A DNA stretch of 64,000 bases, from positions 451,856,287-451,920,286 of the forward strand of contig CM062296.1 of NCBI GenBank assembly GCA_031216915.1, given 5' to 3'. Below, piece by piece: positions 31,639 through 40,805 of the stretch (positions are counted from its first letter, which is position 1; each line of letters opens with the position of its first letter). The translations under genes and the position numbers were made by a program. This DNA is from Pictodentalium vernedei (lineage: Eukaryota > Mollusca > Scaphopoda > Dentaliida > Dentaliidae). The notes under the pieces were generated by a model, which was not told the origin of the DNA, did not search any database, and was given only the letters and a program-made list of their open reading frames with translations.

Positions 31639-32013
31639 TGGGAGAGAACAGGTCTGGTGGCCCTTATCGACTCTCGACACTTACTCTATCCGCCATTCTT
31701 GCGAATACTTCGTATTCCCATTGTTACATTTTCTCCCTTATTGACTCGTCCTCCTACTGGGAGAAATGTGATAATGAGAATACAGCATAGATACAATGAA
31801 CTTTAATCATTTGTTATCCAGATTTCTGGGGCTTTTTTCCCAACAGAATAAGCAAAACATCTGATCTCCTATATCCCCTTAGAATGGTCACAGGGAAGTT
31901 AGGCTGAATCCAACGGAGATGCCTACAGACATGGCTTTTGTGCTGAGTGGTGACAGAAAATATTGGGGGTTTTCAGAGTTAAGTAGTTTGAAGTATTATT
32001 TACTATTTGTATT

Positions 32014-32253
32014 TAACCCTTCACCTAACACGGCAGAGGAGGCGCAAGCTCCAAAAAGTGGGGGCGGGTCACACCTTTCTGGGTACCGCAAGGGTGTAGG
32101 ATGGAATTTTTTTTCGGGGGGGGGGGGGGTGTCAATGGTGGTGGATCGGTGTACTCATCCAAAATATATAAATTTATATACGCTACCCCTCACCCTTGAA
32201 CCCACTCTGTTTAAGACACTAACCTCGGCGTATTTACTTTGTTTTGTTTTTAC
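32014..32253. other. MITE-end fragment and poly-G tract inside J
   Basis: TTAACCCTTCACCTAACACG (32015-32034) looks like a B-type terminus without its hairpin. A G run of about 14 follows at 32117-32130. The rest is unassigned. Confidence 0.4.
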
Positions 32254-32465
32254 TTAACCCATAGAAATCGGTGGTATCTTCCATATCAATTCAATGACAG
32301 CAATTGGAAGATGCAATATTCATTATTCTTGGGCAGATCAATTAATATTTTCAACGTGCAGCCTCAGGGCTACACCTTGAAAATACTGATTGGTCCTCCC
32401 CACACATTCGCGAATCAGTATCATGTTCATGGGCCGGAAAAGCGGCCTCTCGGGTTCAAAGGGCT
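32254..32465. mobile_element. family A hairpin MITE, copy 7
   Basis: TTAA (32254-32257), CCCATAGAAATCGG, a core (TTCAACGTGCAGCCTCAGGG, then a diverged complement CTACACCTTGAAAATACT), the GGGCCGGAAAAGCGGCC motif, and GGTTCAAAGGG followed by CTAA. A moderately old copy. Confidence 0.75.
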
Positions 32466-32679
32466 AATCATATCTTTGAAACCGTCCTTTGAAATATTAC
32501 ACTCCATTTGGAGCTTTCTATTTTCATTCAATAAAATCTTGAAAATCCTTTTGGTCATATATGTATAGGTGATGTGTAGTGACCATAGGGGGTTGTGTAT
32601 CTTATGTTGGAAAATGTTGAAAAATGCTGTTCAGGTAACTATAATTGGTGAAAAAAGTGGGGGCACGTGCCCCCGTGAT

Positions 32680-32720
32680 AAAGCCCCCCCCCCCCGCCCA
32701 CCTCCACCCCCCCCCCAACA
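32680..32720. repeat. poly-C rich tract
   Basis: Two C runs (about 11 and 10) with CGCCCACCTCCAC between, preceded by a small hairpin GGGGGCACGTGCCCCC (about 32659-32674). Confidence 0.6.
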
Positions 32721-32840
32721 CCGGCTGGCTCAGACGTCCCTGACCTGGAATATTATGTACTCTCTGTTCTCAACAAGTAGAGAACCGAACCAAAACCGAA
32801 GTTTTTTTCTGAAACCGAACGGAAACCGAATCTGAGAAAT

Positions 32841-33125
32841 GAAAACCTCCCAGCTCTGAACAGAAGCATACAAATGTTTTTGCTTGAGGTACAATTTTCT
32901 CACACCAGAGGAAGTCCCGACTGGGAAACCATCATCAGTCAAGCCATAGACATTATAGCTGAAAATAAAAACCAGATATTGAAAAACTGTTGTTTTGCAA
33001 AATATTACATATCTTCGTTTCATGTCTTCCAATCTGTTTCCCTTTGACAAAGGGACTTGTAAGAACAGAGGAAATCAAGAATCTTCCCAAAATCTGCTCA
33101 TGGACGCAGTGGCTTTCAAACCAAG
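32841..33125. other. unassigned stretch
   Basis: A 106-codon minus-strand frame starts here (32730-33050) and runs into the J right end; no domain is seen. Confidence 0.35.
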
Positions 33126-33129
33126 ACTA

Positions 33130-33300
33130 CTTTATCCTCCACCTTCATAACGGCAAAATCTGGCCAGCGCTATTCACAGAATCGCAATTCAAATTTTATA
33201 TATTTTTAAAGCTTGTCTTCAGGTCATCGCTCTTTCCAAGGAGGGGGTCATAAGCTATTTCAAACAAATCAAAAGTGTTTAGTTATTGAATAAACCATTC
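33130..33300. mobile_element. family B MITE, copy 7, decayed
   Basis: Recognisable by CGGCAAAATCTGGCCAGCGC, GAGGGGGTCATAAGCTAT and TAGTTATTGAATAA in the correct order. The core palindrome is lost. Confidence 0.55.
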
Positions 33301-33950
33301 GTCCTAGTCGATTTGGATAAAGAGAAAACTATAATTGGAACATGCCGTTTGGTTTCCGGAAATGTTAGACGGGTTATGTCTTTTCTTGCTCCTTTGTGGA
33401 ACGAATTCAACGAGTTTGCTCTAGCGGAAATGAGAGGCCAAGCTCTGGAAACAGAAAGGAAGAGAAATTAATAAATATGAATTGATATTTCACTATATAG
33501 ATTTAACCAACATGTCTGCCTGCGAAATAAACTGCTTTACTTTGAGAGCTCAATGAAGAAATAATAGAAGGTCAGATATCTGAAATCTTAAAGTACATTC
33601 TAATTAATACAAAAAATCTATCCCAAGCCATAACAAAATATGTCCCCAGAAGACATTGTTTACTTGTTAAGATGAATTTGACTGCGGGAGAAAACTCACA
33701 TGACAGAGGCTGCCTTGTACTTTTCTTCAGCATTATTGTAATCTAATTTAAAAGACTTTCGCGCAAATGGTAGGAGTAAAGCAAGATGATTGCCTTTGGA
33801 CGGACAAATGTTTAAAGGTACCCAAATATTGGAGGAATAAATCTATTAAATTCATGTACGCGATTCTTTGGAAGGTTTCACTTAAATCTTATTATTTTGT
33901 TTTATTGGATGTTATCGACACTTTCAAAAGGGAGGGCCATACCGTATCGA
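33301..33950. other. unassigned stretch
   Basis: No recognisable gene or repeat. Confidence 0.4.
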
Positions 33951-33954
33951 TCAA

Positions 33955-34895
33955 TGTTACTGGTGGAGGAAGCCGGTTTACCCTGCAGAGACTCATCGAG
34001 CAGCGACAAGTAAATGTTGTACGCATGCTCCAACTTTTTATAACGTCACAAGCAGAGTTAGCTTTTGTTGAAAGTAAGTGTACTGTCGACAGGGCCCTGC
34101 GAATCACCCATTTGCGCTTCCAATCGAATCTTGAATCAAACAGTCTATTATTCCAATCTAATCAGGGGCATTATGAAGATGACTGACTTGGGAAGGGGTC
34201 CCTTAAACCTGTTTTTTCCTACATTGATGGCTCTAGTCTCAACTGATAAAATATTCTAACTATATCACCAAAGCATGCCTTCGCCGAAGGCATGCCTTGG
34301 TGAAGTAGATGGAATATTACCCAGCAAAAATCATGGTTCAAAAACAGAAACGGGTGCGAACATCATCTGTATCAGGCACTGCACAGGTGCAGCTACTAGC
34401 AACAGCTCAACGTTCATATTTCCTGTAAACTTTAAATTTTCTTTTTCAACAGTGACGGTGTCTAGTAAGATTGGAGATAGTATGGCTGGTGGTATGGTTA
34501 CGGACATTGTTTCTGTTTAGATAGCAGAAACTGCATTCAATCGTTATTGTCAATAGTACTTATGTACAATTTCCACCAGAACTATACGTATTGTGAGACG
34601 AAAACGATGGTTAATGCAAAACTATATTACAGTGAAAACATTCGAATGGAAACGAGTCGTGTGCCCGATTCGAATCGAAACAAATAGCTACTGAAGATCC
34701 GAAATCGAATCGAATCTCGAAGCTATGCGGGGCCCTGTCTGTCGACAAGCTGTATGTCAAAGTATCCAACTTCACCGATCTCCCACTTGGGCTATCAGGA
34801 GTAAGTGTCCAGCCCAAGGACACAATGCAGATGCTCGAAACATGATCAAACCGTCGGCCTTTCGATCAGAAGCCAAATGCACTGCACTCGAATTA
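33955..34895 (-). mobile_element. old SINE split by a hAT element
   Basis: The minus-strand 3' half (33955-34089) has GGTGGAGGAAGCCGGTTTAC and ATCGAGCAGCGACAAG. The 5' half (34746-34895) has GTGTCCAGCCCAAGGACACA. The two halves rejoin if the 648 bp element at 34090-34737 and one 8 bp duplication are removed. The open frame of 139 codons across 33767-34186 is composed of SINE and hAT sequence and is not a gene. Confidence 0.65.
34082..34745. mobile_element. non-autonomous hAT element, 648 bp
   Basis: The element at 34090-34737 has termini CAGGGCCCTGCGAAT and ATGCGGGGCCCTG. It is flanked by ACTGTCGA (34082-34089) and TCTGTCGA (34738-34745), an 8 bp target duplication with one mismatch. CAGGG-type ends plus an 8 bp duplication are diagnostic of the hAT superfamily. 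An internal hairpin, GCATGCCTTCGCCGAAGGCA, lies near 34272-34296, and the right half has repeated ATCGAATCGAATC-type words. No transposase frame is present. Confidence 0.8.
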
Positions 34896-34959
34896 GTCAC
34901 CAGTAGGAGCTGACGGAATATCATTGACAGTGTCGACCACACACATCAGTTGAAAGGTG

Positions 34960-35035
34960 TCTTTGCAGTTGTGCCTAGGCAAGACTTGGCTGCCTATGTA
35001 GGCAGCCAAGACTTGCCTAGAAACAACTGACAAGG
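34960..35035. repeat. short foldback repeat
   Basis: CTAGGCAAGACTTGGCTGCC and its complement are separated by TATG (about 34975-35022), with GTTGT/ACAAC at the base. Confidence 0.7.
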
Positions 35036-36280
35036 TTATTGGGATGTAACTTGAAAATGTATCGAAAAACTGTCCGTTGATGCACCTGTTTTGTTGCAGC
35101 AAAACGTTAGGAAAGTCAAAGTTAGATCTTCAAGAGTTAAGGAAGAATTAGACGTTCAGTTGAATGAGTACTGAGATAGGGAAATTTTGGGTTTCAGAAC
35201 AATTATGTCAAAGTGCCTTGGGAAAGGGTCCCATATTCGGCCCCTGTAGACACCTCAAAAAACCCTGCTTAGGAAGCACATTAAGTTTTGTCTATCAGTT
35301 TGTTCTAATAACCATCAGTTGATCAGTTTTAGAATTGTATATTAGTCAAACAACCATTCGCGACTTACATCGTCATGAAAATCGACTTTCGATAAAGTTG
35401 CTCCCTTCTTCTTGAATTTATTGGACGACCGAGGAAGGTCCAAGTATAAAATAAGTAATTATGTGACATCGGTAGACAACAAAGTTACTCGAAGCTGTCT
35501 GTTGTATTCGTTTCATAAAATTTATAAAAGAAATTTGGCTTTTTATGGCATGCTAATTAGAAGCAAGTACTTCACAGATAATTCGCCATTAAGAATATCT
35601 ATCAGCACCACACCTACCGACACTAAGTACGACTACTATGATTCTTTATTTGCCGAATGTTTTTTACAATATTTTGCAAGGTTTTCTCCGTCTCCGAATT
35701 CTGTTTATCTATACTACTCAAAATTTGTTAAGGATCACTGATATTTTCATTTATCTAACAATCATATACATTTTTGCTTGAAAACCACAAGAAACGGTAC
35801 GTATCACACAATGTGTTCCGATTCCGCATCATATAGACGACTCATTCTGGTTCCGGGAATGCAACGGGCTGTCATAACAGGCGCATGAATACATTCTCTG
35901 TACGTTTCAGTGATCGACTCAGCTGATCGCTTACAAAACAAAACAAAATTCCTTATTGCGAGAGAACTATTAATAGCCAATGCCACCCCCTCCCCCAACG
36001 AACACAATAAATAGAACTGCACAATTAAATATTACACACTTGTAAATTCAAGCGTATCATCGTAGGAAGTGACATTGAGAGTGAATAATTTTACAACGCA
36101 CGCAACTTTGAAAATTTGCGGGGACCGCGTAACTCATTGTTTGTTAAAGTGCACAACAGTATTGTTCCATAAAATATGGGATTTTTTTAACTTATTCTCT
36201 TCCAACCTATGTCCCAAAACTCTATTAGTAATTAAAGATTTAATCTGTTTATGTGACAGAATTGTTAGATAAATGATAAA

Positions 36281-36360
36281 TTCTCGGTGGTGTCCAGAAT
36301 GGTATCACAATTTGCCGGCAAAGCCGGCTCGTTGAGATCCCATTCTGGACACCACCTCGA
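36281..36360. repeat. 80 bp foldback repeat
   Basis: GGTGGTGTCCAGAATGG and CCATTCTGGACACCACC are the arms, with a smaller GCCGGCAAAGCCGGC hairpin in the middle. Confidence 0.75.
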
Positions 36361-36569
36361 ATCTGATACAAATCACAGGACATGCACATTATCATGATAA
36401 TCTGTATATATAATTTTATTAGAAGTAATAACTAAGACCATCTAAGGAAAATATATTTTTATTGATCCCTTATGTAAGAAAACAGATCACAAAGCATCAA
36501 CATCTTACTTAATTTTCAAGTTTATGCATTTTCCCAGAATAAACAAGAACCAACAAAAAAAAAGATTAG

Positions 36570-37495
36570 AGATGCTTTTGATGTGTTCTGCAGTAACATG
36601 TATGTCCTATAATGTCGTTTCATGCTCTGGATAAGTCTACCAAGCCTGTTTTGCGGAATGTTGGTCATTTCTTCATCGAGGGCATCAGCAAGCTACTGCA
36701 GAGTCCTGGCATGTTCGAATGGATTTAGATCTGGAGAACACGCTGGCCAGTCCACTCTCTCAGTGGTTTCCTGTTCAAGGTACTGTTGTACAATGTGGTC
36801 TGGCATTATCGTCCGTAAGAATGAAATCCGGACCAACTGTTCCAGCGCAAAAGTCCCCACAAAGACTGCAAGAATTTCATCTCTGTAACGTATGACGTAT
36901 ATGGCTGCATTTTCAATGACATACAGATCCGTACGCCCCCTAAGACTAATGCCACCCCATACCATAACAGAGCCACTTCCAGAGCGGCCATGTTTCACCA
37001 CTTTAGCGTTTGTGAATCTTTCTTCTGATCGACGTCACACACGAGTAACACCATCTTGAAAGTCTAAACAAAACCTGAACTCGTCTCTGAAGAGCACTGC
37101 TGACCAGTACTGATGGGTTCAATCCAGGTGTTCTCTATTCCACTCAAGTCTGTGTTGGTGGTGTCTTCTGAGAAGGGGGATTCGGATTGCTGGTCTTCTT
37201 GCTCTCAATCCAGCTGCATGCAGTCTGTTTCTTACTGTCTGTCGCGTTCTGGGGTCGCTGGTGAGGGTTCTTGCATTTGCGCTTCGATTTCTGAGGGCAG
37301 ATGTTACAATAAATCTGTCCTGGGTTCTAGTTGTGGACCTTTCTCTGCCACCCACATGATATTTTTCCACTGTGCCAAATTGTCTAAAGCGCTCCCAATG
37401 CTCTAGATAACACATGTAGGCTCCCGTCAAGCTCAGCAGCCACTGGTCTCTGAGATGCACTCGGCTGCAGCATACCTACCCCTCAGGATAATTCT
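36570..37495 (-). pseudogene. Tc1-like transposase pseudogene
   Basis: Decayed Tc1/mariner-superfamily transposase read right to left. The helix-turn-helix part (37460-37119) includes a GGRERSTTRTQDRFI motif, like the GR(K/P)R.TT..DR signature of Tc1 proteins, and LRNRSANARTLTSD. The catalytic part (37118-36600) has WSAVLFRDEFRF (first Asp region), GSVMVWGGISLRGRTDLYVI, a DDNARPH motif in another frame near 36810 (second Asp), and ACSPDLNPFEH (third acidic residue). At least three frame changes occur, so it is not functional. The terminal repeats were not located. It sits within the K copy. Confidence 0.8.
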
Positions 37496-38129
37496 TGGGT
37501 ACTTATTCGTTGGCTAGGGGACATGTTTTTCATGAATTAAGCTTTCTAATAACTGAAACTAAGCTATGGTTGTCTAAAAAGAAGATTTGACAGAGTTCAG
37601 GTGTGTCACAAAATCTTTACAATTTCGTGTTCTAACAGTGAATATTAGTTACACCTGTTCCCCGAGTTACGCTTGGGGGTCTTTAGTACCAAATACTGGG
37701 GAATAGTGAGACACTTGTGCCAATAAACATATATAGGAATCGTATCAAACCAAGTACTTAGCAATGTTTAGATAGTATATTAACGGAACGGACAGTGTCT
37801 GTATTACGTTTCACGATGCGCACGCGCTTGAGATAATGAACAGCAAAAAAGTGTAAGAACAACAACAAAATGGCGAAAACAACGTTTTCTTATTTTTAAA
37901 TGTTTGGGAAAAAGTTGTGAAAAGCCAACTTCTGTATTTTTATATTACTCTACAGAAAAATTCCTCAGTTTCTAAAATGGCGATCCCATCAATTATAAAA
38001 ATTTGGGAACATTTCGAAATTTAAAGTTCTGTATTAAATTTCCATACATGTACCCTTAGTGTTAAATTTAGCGAGAGCTTTAGGAAATAACTGAAATCTC
38101 TTCCAATGACGAAAATTGTCAGTCACGAC

Positions 38130-38249
38130 AAGAATAACTTTGTATACTCATTCTAATGAGGGGGTCATAAATTGCGTTTTCGGGAAAAAATATAACTTTT
38201 TTTAAATTTTAATGACGATTTTTGTGAATAGCTCTGGTCCGATAAAGCC
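38130..38249. mobile_element. family B MITE fragment, copy 8
   Basis: CATTCTAATGAGGGGGTCAT, TTTTTAAATTTTAATGACGA and TTTGTGAATAGCTCTGG match the right arm of inverse-orientation B copies (compare 9430-9520). It is truncated by the D hairpin that follows. Confidence 0.55.
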
Positions 38250-38452
38250 GGTGTGACAGGAATGGAAGTCCGTAGGAACTTTAGTCCCTCTGGACTATTA
38301 TTCCGCGGAATTATAGTCCTGGGTTTAACATTTCTAGGAATAGTAGTCCGGCGGACTACTATTCCTAGAAATGTTAGACCTAGGACTATAATTCCGCGGA
38401 ATAATAGTCCAGAGGGACTAATTTTCCTACGGAGTTCCATTCCTGTCACACC
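38250..38452. mobile_element. family D: 203 bp loop-free hairpin, copy 2
   Basis: Same length and centre (GTAGTCCGGCGGACTAC) as 22508-22710, with ends GGTGTGACAGGAATGGAAGT and the matching complement. Differences from copy 1 are few. Substitutions near the ends occur in complementary pairs: GGAAGTCCG at the left and CGGAGTTCC at the right, against GATAGTCCG and CGGACTATC in copy 1. Confidence 0.85.
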
Positions 38453-38612
38453 GGTATAGGTAAGGGGATAGAATACTGCCGAATCATTGAGTATCCAACT
38501 CTTGAATACTGAACCCAATACTCCCTACCTAATTGCATTGAGGTGTTGTGAGGTGTGATTTTGAAGCAGAAAATGAAAAATAAAGTTTGATTGCGAAATT
38601 GTCTCCATAGCG

Positions 38613-38818
38613 AAAATACACCGGTATAGCCGCAGACTTTTTCGGAGACTTATAGCCCAGGACCCATAGCCACAAACTTATAGCCCCAATGGGAGTCCTA
38701 TGCAAATCCCTAGAGTAAATTGTGCAGTTCACTGCAAAATTTACCATTGGGATTTCCATAGAACAGTCATTACTTTGCAACTATAAGTCGGGGACTATAA
38801 GTTTGGAGCTGTATACTC
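38613..38818. repeat. 200 bp imperfect foldback element
   Basis: The left arm has GGTATAGCCGCAGAC and ACTTATAGCCCAGGACCCAT. The right arm has CTATAAGTCGGGGACTATAA and GTTTGGAGCTGTATAC. The tip is near TGTGCAGTTCACTGCA. The word CTATAAGT/ACTTATAG is repeated within each arm. Single copy. Confidence 0.5.
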
Positions 38819-39085
38819 AGCTTCCACTACTTACATTACATCATTTAATTATCCGATAATAAACAAACAGAGCATATGTTACCCAATATTTACATTGTTA
38901 CAAATCTCATCAATAATATTTCGCACAACAAATACAAAAGTACAAAAAACTGAACCAAATGTAAAACAATTACATTGGAAATACTGCATCAGATGTGACA
39001 AAAATAAATATTGGTAATTACACAAAACACAAATATATAATGTGACAGCTTGTAAAATTATTTTCAAGTTGTTCCTTATGTGCAA

Positions 39086-39132
39086 TAAGGTGTCACCTGC
39101 CATGCTTTCGTATGGCAGATGACACCTTGATG
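39086..39132. repeat. hairpin
   Basis: AAGGTGTCACCTGCCATGC and GTATGGCAGATGACACCTT form a stem around TTTC. Confidence 0.75.
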
Positions 39133-39240
39133 CATTCAATGCATACAAAACTATACCACAGTCATTTTGGGCAGCTATTATTTATCGCCTTTATCCGAAA
39201 CGGTGGTTTGTGGGGCAGTTCTGTGTGGCATGTCTGTAAA

Positions 39241-39262
39241 TGTTATTTATTTATTTATTTAC

Positions 39263-39325
<63 letters not shown>

Positions 39326-39692
39326 TAACTACACTTCAACACCCAGGGTCATATCGTGTCGGTGACAGTTTTACGGGGGGTGGAAGCCGGAGTACCCGGA
39401 GAAAACTACCGAGCAACGACGAGCAGCTGTCAGCTCCTCAACATCGTAACTCCGCACTGCAGCACAGGCAGGGTTAGATTGGTTGAAAGCATGCGCACCA
39501 TCGACGAGCAGTACGCCTTAGTACACGGCGTCATCGTGTCCCCATGTGGACAATCGGGGTTAAGTGCCTTGCCCAAGGACACAACGCGGGAGTCCGAATC
39601 GATCGCTCAGACAGTCACCCATACAAGGACTAACCGGACTCGACGTTGCTTAACTTCGTTGATCTGACGAGAACCGATTATCTCAACGCCAC
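39241..39692 (-). mobile_element. 5S-rRNA-headed SINE, copy 2
   Basis: A long (TTTA)n tail (39241-39327) is followed by the shared SINE body on the minus strand. The 5S-like head (about 39585-39685) contains AAGTTAAGCAACGTCGAGTC and a diverged form of the GATGGGAGACC box. The same head/body junction as 28884-29303 (GACTCCCGCGTTGTGTCC) confirms one SINE family. Confidence 0.8.
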
Positions 39693-39731
39693 CCCCAACA
39701 TGATAATCACGTTAAAGTAAAAAGGACAGAC

Positions 39732-40364
39732 TTAACCTTTTGAACCCCAGAGGCCGCTTTTCGGGCCCAGTAACATGATACTTCATAATTTCATGAAGTC
39801 GGTGGGGGCGCGGTGGCTCAGTAGGTGGAGGTGCAGGCTGCAAGCCGAGAGGTCCTCAGTTCGAATCCCACCTGCGGCAACTGCGTTGTGTCCTTGGGCA
39901 AGGCACTTCACCCCCCCCCCCTTGCCCACGTGGGGGCACGGTGGCGTTGTGTACTAAGGCGTACTGCACGTTGACGGTGCACTGTCTTCAACCAATGCTA
40001 ACCCTGCTTGTGTGGAGTTAGTATGTTGGGAAGCTGACAGTTGTTTGCCTTTGCTAGGTGGTTCTCTTCGGGTACTCCGGCTTCCTCCACCCGTAAAACT
40101 GTCGAGGTCATGATTAGCCATTGTGCAGAAATATGTGACCTTAAACAACAATCAATAAATACATGAAGTAGGTTGACTTCAGTGAAGGTGTGGTGTAGAC
40201 CAATTAATATATTTGGGGGTAAACCAATTAATATTTTCAACGTGCAGCCTTGGGGCTGCACGTTGAAAATATGAATTGGTCTACCCCCAAATAAAGAATA
40301 TGGATTCTGCCCGTTGCTGCCATTGAACTGATATGGAAGATACCACTAGGGTTCAAAGGGTTAA
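39732..40364. mobile_element. family A MITE, copy 8, carrying a SINE
   Basis: TTAA (39732-39735), CCTTTTGAACCCCAGAGGCC. The right end is GGTTCAAAGGG before TTAA (40361-40364). The core is intact (TTCAACGTGCAGCCTTGGGG and complement). The SINE 39800-40161 lies in its left arm with CATGAAGT duplicated. The left edge of the tandem array falls inside that SINE, so only the right part of this MITE is repeated in units 2 (49,836-50,034) and 3 (59,717-59,915). Confidence 0.8.
39792..40169 (+). mobile_element. tRNA-headed SINE inserted in MITE A; left edge of array
   Basis: A complete SINE (39800-40161) with 8 bp duplications CATGAAGT (39792-39799, 40162-40169), A box TGGCTCAGTAGG and B box GTTCGAATCCC, with a C run at 39911-39920. 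From 39946 onward its sequence is repeated at 49618 and 59497; the 5' part occurs once only. It therefore marks the original left flank of the amplification. Confidence 0.85.
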
Positions 40365-40490
40365 ACTCCGGTTAAGGACACGTGTTTACTAGCATTTATT
40401 ATCTAAAATGCAAACATTATAACTATAAATATGCTGCCGAATTGAATCACGATAGTGTCCAAATTATGAAAGCAACTACAAGATGTTGTC

Positions 40491-40592
40491 TTAACCCCTT
40501 GTAAGCGAACAGGCCGCTTTTCTGGCTAGGAACATGATGCGTCAGAACGTCATTATATGGGATGGTTGTTCCAGTAGAGTTCAAAGGGTTAA
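40491..40592. mobile_element. family A MITE, copy 9, hairpin deleted
   Basis: TTAA (40491-40494), then CCCCTTGTAAGCGAACAGGC, then GGTTGTTC joins directly to CAGTAGAGTTCAAAGGG and TTAA (40589-40592). The intact counterparts in units 2 and 3 (50165-50396, 60046-60278) keep the hairpin. The missing block starts and ends at CAGTA, pointing to a microhomology deletion. Confidence 0.85.
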
Positions 40593-40805
40593 GCATCGTG
40601 GGAGAACCGGGAAGAGTAATCAGTTGTTAAATTTGGAAAGTGGGAGAAACAGGAATAAACCGTTTGTATAGCTATCATTTAACCACTTAGAGCTATGTGT
40701 TAGCTGAGAGGCTAAAGATGACAAATCCGTAACCATATATATTTGCTTTTGGAAGTGAAGATGAACTATAAAATTTCAATGCTTCTTTTGAAGCAACACT
40801 GAACG

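Larger units (their letters stand above)
31230..32840. repeat. element J, copy 1 (split by two A MITEs)
   Basis: Outer sequences with CCGAA/TTCGG words face each other: ATTCGGTTCAGG and AAACCGAAAAAC on the left, and GAACCGAACCAAAACCGAAG and GAAACCGAACGGAAACCGAA near 32775-32830 on the right. The inner left block, including TTGGCTGTGTTTGTGCATAA, CCCTTATCGACTCTCG and GGCTTTTGTGCTGAGTGGT, matches the tandem units at about 47,600-47,970. It holds A MITEs at 31403-31634 and 32258-32463. No coding sequence is recognised. Confidence 0.55.
35360..38130. repeat. repeat K, copy 2, apparently split by ~2 kb
   Basis: The left part (35360-35590) shares CTTTCGATAAAGTTGC, GAAGCTGTCTGTTGTATTCG and TTTTTATGGCATGCTAATTAGAAGCAA-like blocks with 8380-8590. 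The right part (37770-38130) shares the CACGATGCGCAC, CATTTCGAAATTT, TTAGTGTTAAATTTA and CTTCCAATGACGAAAATTGT blocks with 8740-9300. The intervening piece includes the Tc1 remnant and a hairpin, so insertion is likely, but exact edges are not resolved. Confidence 0.45.

Noticed and set aside
32775-32835. Telomere-like repeat from CCGAA words
   Set aside because: Irregular spacing, not a known telomere motif, and it occurs as facing clusters at the ends of element J.
33767-34186. 139-codon open frame
   Set aside because: It is built from a reversed SINE (GGTGGAGGAAGCC region) and the start of a hAT element; no independent coding signal.
36622-37406. Plus-strand frames across 36.6-37.4 kb as a gene
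   Set aside because: They are antisense shadows of the Tc1-like transposase remnant.
39086-39132. Rho-independent-type terminator
   Set aside because: The hairpin has no T run in context, and the genome is eukaryotic; better treated as an inverted repeat.
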